Assembly: GCA_036939975.1 (NCBI GenBank)
Contig: JALLPB010000458.1
Coordinates: 1-15,605, forward strand
Direction of reading: 5' to 3'
DNA from: Cyclostephanos tholiformis
Taxonomy: Eukaryota > Bacillariophyta > Thalassiosirophyceae > Thalassiosirales > Thalassiosiraceae
Length of the DNA stretch: 15,605 nt
Shown here: one piece after another, positions 8,547 through 15,380 of the stretch
Layout: every line of letters begins with the position of its first letter
How positions within the stretch are numbered: the first letter of the stretch is position 1
Notes under the pieces: model-generated
The model's database searches: none
Told to the model about the DNA's origin: nothing
Seen by the model: only the letters and a program-made list of their open reading frames with translations
Made by a program: the position numbers and the translations under genes

Positions 8547-10676
8547 ATGGAGGAAGCATCCCTCGAACTCCGCAATGCGATTAATCTCGCCCTCTCCGTC
8601 GACGTCGTAGTCGTCGCCAACGCCGCCGATCATCGCAATGACGAAATGCCGAACAACAATGACGCCCGATCGGCGTCGGAGGAGGGGACATTATCGTACG
8701 TCTCCTCCCTCTCCGAATCGTTGCCGCAGCCCATGTCGGAACAGCAATCGAATAATCCGCAGCCGACGGCATCATCATCATCATCAACAACAACAACAAC
8801 GCGTCGAGGAGGGGGGTGTAGCACTGCGAGGTGGCAGGCCCGTCGTCTGCGCGCGGCGACACGCGTGGAGGCCGCGGCGTCCGCCTACTCGTACGTGCTG
8901 TCATCGAAAGATGACGACCATCATCATCATCATCATCATCATCATCGCGATCATCGCGAACAACGCGACTTCGGATCCTCCCTTGCCGAGCAAGGGGAGG
9001 AGGTGGAGGAGGAGGAGGAGGAGGAGGAGGAGGAGGAGGAGGAGTCCATCGTGAACTTTTTGGTGGCGTTGCTCACGTCCGTCCCGAGGGTGCTATTGAT
9101 GCGACGAGTGCCCGATTCCCACCCGGGCGGGGGAGAAGTCCGTGATCAGCGACGGGAGGTGGAATATCATTCGTCCATGGAACGGATTTGTTATAACTTC
9201 GCCTGCATTTCCTCCGACGTCATACGAAAATACTTCCTGGACACGAGGTACTACCATCCCGACGCTCTCGAGGATAGGCACATATACTACATGATCGACG
9301 AGGTCAATCATATATGTAACGCGCATCTACCAGCGAGTGATACCTCGTATCTTCATCCGATTCTCGTGCTTATGAATTCCATATCCGAGGAACAGGATTT
9401 GAAGCGTTCGATATACGAGTGCAAGCATGGTGGCGGCCATGACGACGGAGATGAATGCCGATCTACTATTTTTTCGCATCTCTCATCGAAGGAATCTCTT
9501 CGATTGATGCACATCCTAATGCATCGATTCGTGTGCGATCACGATAGCCAGGCATCCAATCATATTGGCTACTTCATAGGTTACCTCATGAAACATTTCG
9601 CAAATGTCGTCAGAGAAGATGTGGGGTGCATTTCATCGGACGAATGCGCGGCTGACTTATTCGAAGCGTGGGCGCTTGGCATCGATGATCATATGGTTCG
9701 GCGTTTGAACGAAGATGAGGCGAGAGAGGTTCACGCTTTGATTGTTCGTTACCATGTTATCTGCATTCAATCCGCACTACATCTGATCGAAAATGTAGAG
9801 ATGGTCATCGGTGGATGCATTCTGGAAAGCGAAACTGTCGAGGGTGCGGAAGGCATCGTGACCGCTTTGAAAGATTCTGTCCGTTATATGGCCATGATCG
9901 TTCACACCGCAGAGGTGATGGACGAATTGTGCCTAGGACACGATCCCGAGATACACGTCATCTTCCATCCACTCATGTCATCCTACGCGAGTTTCGTCGT
10001 CTTTTATTTGCACGATGAGTTACTTTTCTCTCGGAGTGCATGCAACGGCACGCGTGATGTCGAGAATGCGCCGATTCTCGCCGACAACCTACTATTTCGA
10101 CTTTGTCGCACCACCGTCGGCACGGAGGCCCTGAAAAGTCCCTCCTTCTGCGATGCCGATGAAGTCCTCGCCCTTTCGTTGCTTCGTGCCGTGAACTCCC
10201 AGTGCATCGCTGGCGGAGCCGGATTCCTCCTGGATTTAGCGGCCGATCGGGCGCGAGTCGCTGATACGGGCGTAGGGATGGGTGCCGACGACCCCCTTCC
10301 CAAGCGTCCGCGCCTTGCAGTGTCCGGGCTTGGAGGGGGTCGATCGCCCGACGAGGGAAGGGTGGATATGACGGACGTCGTCCTGGCCTGTCTGGCCCTT
10401 TCCCTATCGAACCAAGATGATGAGCATCCCGATCCATTATGCTCGAAGCGGGCCTCCCGCATCGCGTCGGCCTTATTGTTCAGTAGAGGAGAAGACGCTC
10501 CAAGCGTCATGACGAACTTTCGTGCGGTGATCGATCCTCTGAACCCATGGCACACGATACAAGTCAAGCGCCTGCAAGGGTCGGCATCTATCCGCGGGGA
10601 TGAAACCAATCCCCACAATGCGTCGTTGGCGTATGCGCGTGCACTGCCCCACTTCCTCGATACGAGAAGCCTATGA
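8547..10676 (+). CDS. Unrecognised 709-aa protein with Ser/Thr, His and Glu tracts
   Basis: The frame is open from 8526, but its first ATG is at 8547 in a good context (AACATGG), giving MEEASLELRNAIN and 709 codons, with a TGA stop ending at 10676. The N-terminal third is low-complexity: Ser and Thr runs (about 8770-8801), nine His from a (CAT)9 run (8919-8945), and thirteen Glu from (GAG)13 (9006-9044). From about residue 165 on, the protein is ordinary, mostly helical-looking sequence rich in His, Cys, Met and Asp, with no enzyme motif I can name. A PKRPRL segment near residues 585-590 could be a nuclear localisation signal. There are no membrane segments or signal peptide. It is divergent from the glycosylase gene and convergent with NDUFS6. 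It may be a diatom-restricted protein; a cell-cycle or nuclear scaffold role would be a guess. The length and even coding composition make a real gene likely. Confidence 0.8.
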   Translation: MEEASLELRNAINLALSVDVVVVANAADHRNDEMPNNNDARSASEEGTLSYVSSLSESLPQPMSEQQSNNPQPTASSSSSTTTTTRRGGGCSTARWQARRLRAATRVEAAASAYSYVLSSKDDDHHHHHHHHHRDHREQRDFGSSLAEQGEEVEEEEEEEEEEEEESIVNFLVALLTSVPRVLLMRRVPDSHPGGGEVRDQRREVEYHSSMERICYNFACISSDVIRKYFLDTRYYHPDALEDRHIYYMIDEVNHICNAHLPASDTSYLHPILVLMNSISEEQDLKRSIYECKHGGGHDDGDECRSTIFSHLSSKESLRLMHILMHRFVCDHDSQASNHIGYFIGYLMKHFANVVREDVGCISSDECAADLFEAWALGIDDHMVRRLNEDEAREVHALIVRYHVICIQSALHLIENVEMVIGGCILESETVEGAEGIVTALKDSVRYMAMIVHTAEVMDELCLGHDPEIHVIFHPLMSSYASFVVFYLHDELLFSRSACNGTRDVENAPILADNLLFRLCRTTVGTEALKSPSFCDADEVLALSLLRAVNSQCIAGGAGFLLDLAADRARVADTGVGMGADDPLPKRPRLAVSGLGGGRSPDEGRVDMTDVVLACLALSLSNQDDEHPDPLCSKRASRIASALLFSRGEDAPSVMTNFRAVIDPLNPWHTIQVKRLQGSASIRGDETNPHNASLAYARALPHFLDTRSL
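8770..9044 (+). repeat. In-gene trinucleotide microsatellites
   Basis: Within 275 bases three codon-phased repeats occur: CAT/ATC plus AAC runs at 8770-8801 (Ser and Thr tracts), (CAT)9 at 8919-8945 (His tract) and (GAG)13 at 9006-9044 (Glu tract). All keep the reading frame, so length changes would alter tract length without shifting the frame. Confidence 0.9.
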
Positions 10677-10989
10677 AATATATGACGTCACAATAGATTA
10701 TCATCATCATCATGGACGAAAACTTCAGATCATTATTGTGCTGTTATTAATGGCGCGTATAGGTGATCCCTTTCTTTTCCAGCTCACGCCCCCTCCTCCA
10801 AAGAGTGCATCTTTTAAACAGACTAATATATATAATATTTTCAATCCTTCCCCAAAACGGACGCCGCCCACCGCCACTCCCCCCCGCCGAACGACGATGA
10901 CCACCGCCCGACGAAGACTTCCCCCACCCCCCCTCTCTCTAACGAAGGAAAAAAACATATCTCTTCTCTGCTACTACCCCTACCTCCCC
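10677..10989. other. Convergent 3' spacer
   Basis: This is the space between the stop of the 709-aa gene and the stop of NDUFS6, which face each other. It contains an AT-rich piece (TATATATAATATTTT near 10827-10841) followed by a C-rich stretch (about 10860-10945). It presumably holds both polyadenylation regions. A 202-codon plus-strand frame crosses it but is low-complexity and overlaps NDUFS6 on the other strand, so I do not call it. Confidence 0.5.
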
Positions 10990-11182
10990 CTAATGGTGAT
11001 GATCATCGTTCATCGCGTATCTCAATCCGCAGTAAATGCACGATGTCGGCTTCCCATCGCGTCCGTCGAGCTTGATGTATTCGATGGGATGACCGAGGGC
11101 ACCACCCCCGCCGTCGCACACGGCGATGTTGCCGTCTACCTTGATGACAGGAACGGCATTCACGAGCTCGAGAGCGTTCGAT
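10990..11182 (-). CDS. NDUFS6: NDUFS6-type complex I zinc-finger subunit, last exon (partial)
   Basis: The minus strand encodes a segment matching the C-terminal zf-CHCC domain of the mitochondrial NADH:ubiquinone oxidoreductase 13-kDa subunit. It contains NAVPVIKVDG, then AVCDGGGGALGHP, YIKLDG, and SCIYCGLRYAMNDDHHH before the stop. The Cys, His, Cys-x2-Cys set (C-x8-H-x16-C-x2-C) would bind zinc; the protein helps assemble the peripheral arm of complex I in the mitochondrial matrix. The DHHH ending resembles plant and algal members. The frame has no ATG upstream before a stop, and CACAG lies just before 11182, so I infer a 3' splice site there (intron phase 2). The 5' exon with the mitochondrial presequence was not identified. 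The exon identity is strong; its left boundary is inferred. Confidence 0.85.
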
Positions 11183-11187
11183 CTGTG
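11183..11187 (-). other. Probable 3' splice acceptor of the NDUFS6 exon
   Basis: CACAG on the minus strand ends at 11183, immediately before the first codons conserved in NDUFS6. It is preceded upstream by a run of A on the minus strand and then pyrimidine-rich sequence (about 11280-11320). Reading through it gives a Lys-rich, nonconserved stretch with no ATG. Support is compositional only. Confidence 0.4.
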
Positions 11188-11239
11188 TTTACCCAATTTG
11201 TACTTTGATTTCGTTTTTTTTTTTTCGTTTCGCAACAAT

Positions 11240-12050
11240 GAAAATAAGAGGAAATATGTATTTTATGATTTTCGAACGGAAAAGGAGAGTGAAGGGGGGG
11301 AAGGGGAAGGGGGAGGGCAGTCGAAGTCTTCTCCCTCATGGACGAGAAGAAGACGAACTCAATGCCTTTGGCTCGGATACGATGAAATGGCGAAATAAGC
11401 TAGGCACTCCCACCGATGATAAAAGTTGCAGGGCATTCCCTGGTCTATGTTCATTGCATTCAGAGAATCTGGTTGCTTTCGGCACAATCGAACCCCAGCT
11501 GGGTCGCGCTACTTGTATGCTACGGGTCCACGCATTCTCTATCATCTGTGTCAATCTCCCCACCATAGATAATATCAAGATCCTTTATTGGAATGCTTTC
11601 CTTTCGCGCTGATAAAGTTTCGTTTGCTCTATTTGAATTTCGTCTTTGATGATATCCGAAACAAATAGCCAGACACTCGCCAGTCAAAAGCAAAGGGGAT
11701 TGTGGAGGCGGAGGTGTACATATGGATTGATAACTGCTAATAGTGCAATTAAAACAATCTCATTTTCTCTCAAAATTTTGCTTTATCAAAATGTCGCATT
11801 CGATTGTGCAGACTCCAGGCATTTTCCTACGGCAAATGATCCGTGAAAATTCTGCCCTCAACATTCATTTCCGTGACTTGAGCGGATGTGGGAGCAGAGG
11901 CATATTTGAACGCTTTATCGGATTGTTCGCATCAATTAATACGAGTAACACTAATGTTCATAAAATGCAACTCATGATTTCAAGAATTGTTTGGAAGCTA
12001 GAGAGATGAATAATCCACATTTATTCAAATGGATCATTCAGACGTGCAAT
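11240..12050. other. Spacer with no supported gene; may contain NDUFS6 5' exon or intron
   Basis: Short frames occur on both strands (the longest about 135 codons) without recognisable domains. One minus-strand frame (11336-11578) contains an ATG followed by an Arg-containing, Ser-rich stretch that could be part of a mitochondrial presequence. No donor in the right phase with a good GTRAGT consensus connects it to the exon at 11182, so it is not called. Confidence 0.4.
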
Positions 12051-12300
12051 AAAGGGCCCCCATTTGAATCCGAAAAGTTCTGAATAGGACTAGTTGTGAT
12101 GGAGCATCCCAAGCGGGCAAAATATCGACAGTCACCAACCATGGAAAAGTTGGAACAAGACCCCATTGGCAACGATTTTGATTGAAGCTGGTTGCTGACT
12201 TGAACATGCTGTTCATATTTTGGTTACAAAGCTCACATCCCTGGACAACTCCTTGGAAAGTCTCATATACCTTCACTTCTTCCTTGTGTTCCGCCTCCGC

Positions 12301-12609
12301 TCATGCTCTTACTCCTGCTGCCGCATTTCCTGTGACATTTGCTGGATAGTTTCCGGGGTTAGCTGGGTTATTGAGTGGAACTCCTGCGGTTAAAAGGTAC
12401 CTTGCTGGGTCCATGATGATTCCTGCATGTACGTGGTTTCCTCCTCTGAATGTCATTGGGATGTTGGCGAGAATCGCAATCTGTTCTTTTTCGAGGGTCA
12501 TCAAATCTTGGTTCGTCGGCTGTCCATGGATTTTGGTGACCAATTCCTTTCGGACTACCTCCCTAATGTCTGCTCGTACTCCTTTTGTTGGTGTGAATGT
12601 GCTTCCGCT
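12301..12609 (-). pseudogene. Gag-like fragment of a retrotransposon
   Basis: About 102 codons are open between TAA near 12610 and TGA at 12301-12303. There is no ATG at the start, so it is an internal piece. It resembles the region of diatom copia Gag proteins in which a glycine/histidine-containing segment (RGGNHVHAG) is followed by a Pro/Asn-rich stretch (NNPANPGNYPANVTGNAAAG) and then EAEHKEE. The last part lies after the TGA in the same frame. It is in the opposite orientation to the copia element at 1-2992 and appears unrelated to it. Confidence 0.55.
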
Positions 12610-12621
12610 TTAGTGAATGTG

Positions 12622-12659
12622 TTTAGTAATCACTTCTAAACAGTGAGGTGATTACTAAA
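12622..12659. repeat. 15-bp inverted repeat (hairpin)
   Basis: TTTAGTAATCACTTC (12622-12636) and GAGGTGATTACTAAA (12645-12659) are complementary at 14 of 15 positions around an 8-base loop. The hairpin sits inside the retroelement fragment, upstream of its Gag frame. It could be an LTR regulatory hairpin or the end of a small inserted repeat. Confidence 0.8.
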
Positions 12660-12917
12660 TTATAAGTGTAAGCTAATTCTAGTCAGTCTGAAAACCTTCT
12701 GGGGGGGAAATTTTAATTTTCCCTCCCGCCAAAATTCGCTGTGCTAGCTCTCATAGGCTAACTTGTCTAACAGAAATTATCTGCATAATAGAACATGTAC
12801 CTCATAGCAGTTACAAAATGGACATCCCAGCTGATTAGAGGTTGATTGATGGTTTGTGCATATGCAAACATGTACGCCATGTTGGTGACCGAGCTCACAT
12901 TCCAGCGGTATTTTGGG

Positions 12918-12937
12918 ATATCGTTCTATTGGGATAT
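12918..12937 (+). repeat. Left inverted repeat of the insertion
   Basis: A 20-base arm matching the right arm at 13825-13844 with one mismatch. It overlaps a local tandem of GGGATATYGTTC (12915-12926 and 12931-12942). Confidence 0.75.
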
Positions 12938-13094
12938 TGTTCTTGTTCTACACCTTCACTAGAACCGTTCTAAAACAGAGTTTAAACTAGAACAATATTC
13001 ATTACTGTTGACTAGAACGAGGCAATAGAATTTTAATATATTAAGATAGGTTTTATTTTTCACTGCATTGCATTTTCCATTTGCCATTTAATGA

Positions 13095-13445
13095 ATGCCA
13101 TCCGACCAACCGGACGACAATGTTTACAGTGCATTCCATCAATTCAATCAAACAATGATTGCAGAGATCGACAACATTGCCACATTTGCTGAGTTCCTCA
13201 CCCCCCATGTGATTCCCATGCATTGTGATACCTCTTGGTTTGAGGCTAATGATTCAGGGAATCCCTTTGATCCGAGTCGCATCCAGGTGCCCCATATTGT
13301 TGAACCAACTTCAAGGGCTTCATTTGATTGTTGTTTTGAGATGGTGGGTGGGATGAAGCCTCCTCCTGTTGAATCACCCAGCGTTTTTAATCACAACGGA
13401 TTCCAAGTGATGTGTCATGACGTCGAAGTGGGTCATGTCAAATAG
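13095..13445 (+). CDS. Hypothetical 116-aa protein inside the inverted-repeat element
   Basis: An ATG-initiated frame of 116 codons lies centrally in the insertion, with the CTAGAAC repeats on both sides. It is more GC-rich than the AT-rich ends around it. The protein starts MPSDQPDDNVYSAFHQFNQ, is acidic at the N-terminus and has His, Cys and Pro residues spread through it (for example TPHVIPMHCDTSWFEA). It has no signal peptide, membrane segment or DDE-like pattern that I can see. It may be a remnant of a transposase, a protein carried by the element, or captured host sequence. I do not recognise the family, and length alone does not prove it is a gene. Confidence 0.4.
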   Translation: MPSDQPDDNVYSAFHQFNQTMIAEIDNIATFAEFLTPHVIPMHCDTSWFEANDSGNPFDPSRIQVPHIVEPTSRASFDCCFEMVGGMKPPPVESPSVFNHNGFQVMCHDVEVGHVK

Positions 13446-13824
13446 ACACTGGATATGTTCTAGTTAGAATGATTTTCACTAGAACCAGTCTGAATAAATT
13501 CTTTTAATATATTATAAAAACTTTGTGGCAACCCTTGCGCATCAAGAACGGTTCTATGGGGTAGATAAATATTGCTAAACAGTGACCAACTTCAATGGTA
13601 TTAAATAGGTGATAACTTATTTATGGCTATCTAGTTTGTTTGCGTCACTAGAAAACCTCGATGGAAAACTTTCCACGTGGAAGAGAATTTAAAATATTCT
13701 CCAGATAGGCTTGGTTACTAGATTAACAGTTTCCGTTACCTAGGGCTTGTAACACCAACACTAAAAACTAGTCGCTAGTCCATGTGACTCCTATACATAT
13801 GTACGTATGTAGGAAGTTTAACAG

Positions 13825-13844
13825 ATATCCCAATAGAATGATAT
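13825..13844 (-). repeat. Right inverted repeat of the insertion
   Basis: The reverse complement of this arm matches 12918-12937 at 19 of 20 bases. Beyond it, DUF285-coding sequence resumes at about 13868. Confidence 0.75.
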
Positions 13845-13937
13845 TACAGACAACCCATCCCCGCTGGTTAAATTTTGACTGAAGTCAGTTGCATAATAAA
13901 ACATGCTCCCCATAATGGTTACCAACAAGCTAACATC

Positions 13938-14747
13938 TCAGTTGTTGAGATTCTGATTCAAGCCAATTGTATAAATGAACATGCTGTCTATACAACTGTT
14001 TAGACTTTGATTGAAACTGGATGCAAAATAGAATATAAATGCCATATTGGTTACTGAACTCACATCCCAATCGTCTAGATTTCGATTTAAGTTAGTTGCA
14101 TACCAGAACATCTCCTTCATATTTGTTACCAAACTCACATCCCAATTGTTTAGATATTGATTGAAGCTGGATGCATCATAGAACATGTGTTCCATATTGG
14201 TCAATGAGCTGACATCCCAGCTTGATATATCATCATTGAATGTACCTTTAGAATAGAACAAGCTGTCGCTCATGGAAGGCTTTTTGAAGAACAAGTAGCT
14301 CATGTCAGTGACTCCTGATGTGCACCATGTTCCAATATCCCCATATGTCAAGCGTGTTGCACAGGTGCTATTTTTTGAGCACTTCTCAGTGATGTAATTA
14401 TACATAGTAGATTTTAAATCAGCTGTCATGAAACAATATTGTGTTGAGTGCTTCCATGATGTGGGCTGGCATGTCGTCGGGTTGAGAGTGGTTGGTTTTG
14501 ATATGGTTGGTTTCGATGTGGAAGTGGGTGTCACTCTTGGTTTTGAAGTGGGCACTTGTGTTGTTGTTGTGACAGTTGCAGGATAAAGGGCGCCATCATT
14601 AATAGGTGGTTTATTCAGATCACAAGGAACTCCAACAACCCACACAGTTCCTTGGCATGTGCCCCCAAGGCCATTGGTAGCTGTGAAATTTATGCAATAG
14701 ATGCAGCCATTCCCACACTTTAATGCTGAGCCGGAGGTTGGCCACAT
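13938..14747 (-). CDS. BspA-like/DUF285 protein, remaining 269-codon open part
   Basis: This is the longest open piece of the disrupted gene. Residues 1-50 are Cys-rich (CGNGCIYC and two further Cys), like an extracellular module. About 58-97 is a Thr/Pro/Ser/Lys linker typical of secreted diatom proteins. Residues about 160-269 are DUF285 repeats with SSWDVSSLTNMEHMFYDA, NNWDVSLVTNMKEMFWYA and DDWDVSSVTNMAFIFYFA. The next unit has lost about seven residues (SLNSCIDSMF). The frame then ends at TGA 13938-13940, exactly where the invariant Trp of the next unit should be, and DVS follows in the same frame. No signal peptide is seen; a TGA lies just before the ATG, and coding-like sequence continues upstream in another frame, so the true N-terminus is probably lost. 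Calling it expressed would be unsafe. Confidence 0.6.
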   Translation of the reverse strand: MWPTSGSALKCGNGCIYCINFTATNGLGGTCQGTVWVVGVPCDLNKPPINDGALYPATVTTTTQVPTSKPRVTPTSTSKPTISKPTTLNPTTCQPTSWKHSTQYCFMTADLKSTMYNYITEKCSKNSTCATRLTYGDIGTWCTSGVTDMSYLFFKKPSMSDSLFYSKGTFNDDISSWDVSSLTNMEHMFYDASSFNQYLNNWDVSLVTNMKEMFWYATNLNRNLDDWDVSSVTNMAFIFYFASSFNQSLNSCIDSMFIYTIGLNQNLNN

Positions 14748-15086
14748 TCATTCCAACGCAATGTGCATCGGGCACCTTGGTGGCACTGCTTGTCCCTTTT
14801 GCAGTTAGATTGTCTTCATCTGATATATGGCGTCAATTGTTGTGGTTACTTTGTCATTGCCATCAGTATCCTATGCGCGATTACAAGTTTTATTTATTTA
14901 AATCTCTGAGCACTCTCAAAGTTAGATCTCACTTTTTTAACTTAACTAAGTCAATTCATCATTCAATCCAACAACTAAACCAACTAAAGATCCTAGTCAT
15001 AGACCNATTACGACGATATGCGATGAAGCATCCATCGACGTCCTTCCCTCCGCCCCCCCCCCCCTGGACGCACTTTTGTTGTTCAA
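14748..15086. other. Spacer with ambiguous base and poly-C run
   Basis: To about 14850 the minus strand may continue the upstream part of the DUF285 gene in another frame (Cys-containing, for example KVPDAHCVGMN). The rest is AT-rich without a gene. An undetermined base lies at 15006, and a run of twelve C lies near 15053-15064. Composition changes sharply from AT-rich to GC-rich at about 15010. Confidence 0.45.
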
Positions 15087-15098
15087 AAAAAAACTCAC

Positions 15099-15362
15099 GA
15101 TGCTCTCCGACCTCGTGAAGCGATTGATCGTCTTGTCCTCGCCGGACATTACCGTTTCCGGCATCGTCGGGGGGATGATGGTGGTGGCCGTCGTCGCGAA
15201 CGACATCGCCCCACAGTCGTTTCCACAACTACTACCGGATGGGACGCCGCCGCCGACGACGACCGCAAAGGGGGGGGCGAGGCGGGAGACGACGATGGCA
15301 TTGTTCCGACCGCGCAGGCGTTGGGAGGCGGTACGTCGGAGGAGGAGGAGGGCCGAGCTCAT
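15099..15362 (-). CDS. Candidate first exon of a mitochondrial precursor protein
   Basis: Starting from the ATG at 15360-15362, 88 codons run to a phase-0 splice donor GTGAGT at 15093-15098. The first 35 residues have the make-up of a mitochondrial presequence (MSSALLLLRRTASQRLRGRN, then SRLAPPFAVVV): Arg, Ser, Ala and Leu with no acidic residue. A second part reads MSFATTATT and ends EDKTINRFTRSESI. Past the donor, the frame enters a run of T and loses protein-like character. I do not recognise the protein. The next exon would be at lower coordinates, where the DUF285 pseudogene and an N are found, so it may be missing. A plus-strand frame (15076-15372) covers the same bases and is an alternative. 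Confidence 0.4.
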
Positions 15363-15380
15363 TATGATGTGAGTTGATGA

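Larger units (their letters stand above)
12242..12772 (-). mobile_element. Gag-bearing LTR-retroelement fragment inserted in the DUF285 gene
   Basis: The minus-strand frame from about 12609 to 12244 encodes a Gag-like stretch of the type found in diatom copia elements: KGVRADIREVVRKEL, then KIHGQPTNQDLMTLEKEQIA, GGNHVHAGIIM, VPLNNPANPGNYP and, after an in-frame TGA at 12301-12303, EAEHKEEVKVYETFQGV. Upstream, the fragment begins at 12772 with TGTTAG, which interrupts a DUF285 unit and looks like an LTR start. No integrase, RT or RNase H follows, so the element is truncated. At the left, DUF285 sequence resumes at GGGATGTGAGC (about 12241). No target-site duplication is visible. Family assignment is from memory of the pattern and should be treated as probable. 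Confidence 0.6.
12902..13867. mobile_element. Insertion of about 0.93-0.97 kb with terminal inverted repeats
   Basis: The 20-base segment at 12918-12937 and that at 13825-13844 are inverted copies with one mismatch (core TTCTATTGGGATAT). Outside them CCAGCGG (12902-12908) and CCGCTGG (13861-13867) are also inverted copies, though these may partly be target sequence. The flanks are DUF285 repeat sequence that reads ...FSQNLTS on one side and WNVSSVTNM on the other, so the element interrupts one repeat unit at its Trp. Inside, the heptamer CTAGAAC occurs three times on the left (12959, 12987, 13012) and twice on the right (13457 inverted, 13479), and TTTTAATATATTA recurs at 13031 and 13502. Such subterminal repeats are typical of DNA transposons. 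No transposase is recognised, so it may be non-autonomous. A target-site duplication is not clear. Confidence 0.6.
12050..14747 (-). pseudogene. BspA-like (DUF285) repeat gene, disrupted by stops and two insertions
   Basis: DUF285 units (about 25 residues; consensus like WDVSSVTNMxxMFxxASSFNQ) can be followed on the minus strand from about 14250 down to about 12150. The pieces are: an open part 13938-14747; a continuation 13860-13937 after a TGA; a piece at about 12772-12910 with WNVSSVTNMAYMFAYA and SWDVHFVTAMRYMFYYA; and a last piece at about 12165-12240 with NSMFKSATSFNQN. Between the pieces sit a TIR-bounded insertion and a Gag-bearing fragment. BspA-like proteins are usually secreted or cell-surface adhesin-like proteins and are abundant in diatoms. 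I infer a single ancestral gene because order and orientation are kept and the breaks fall within repeat units. Confidence 0.75.

Noticed and set aside
10600..11208. 202-codon plus-strand frame
   Set aside because: It overlaps the end of the 709-aa gene and the whole NDUFS6 exon on the other strand, is low-complexity, and has no motif.
11470..11500. tRNA-like B-box (GGTTCGATT) on the minus strand, suggesting a tRNA or tRNA-derived SINE
   Set aside because: The flanking bases do not pair as a T-arm stem, and no A-box or acceptor-stem partner is visible upstream.
11336..11578. Minus-strand frame as the NDUFS6 presequence exon
   Set aside because: No phase-2 donor with a good consensus connects it to the acceptor at 11183, so the link would be guesswork.
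15076..15372. 98-codon plus-strand frame with hydrophobic stretch
   Set aside because: It covers the candidate minus-strand exon. Its Arg-rich tail looks like the antisense of Leu/Ser-rich codons, and it has no recognisable domain. It is kept only as an alternative to that exon.
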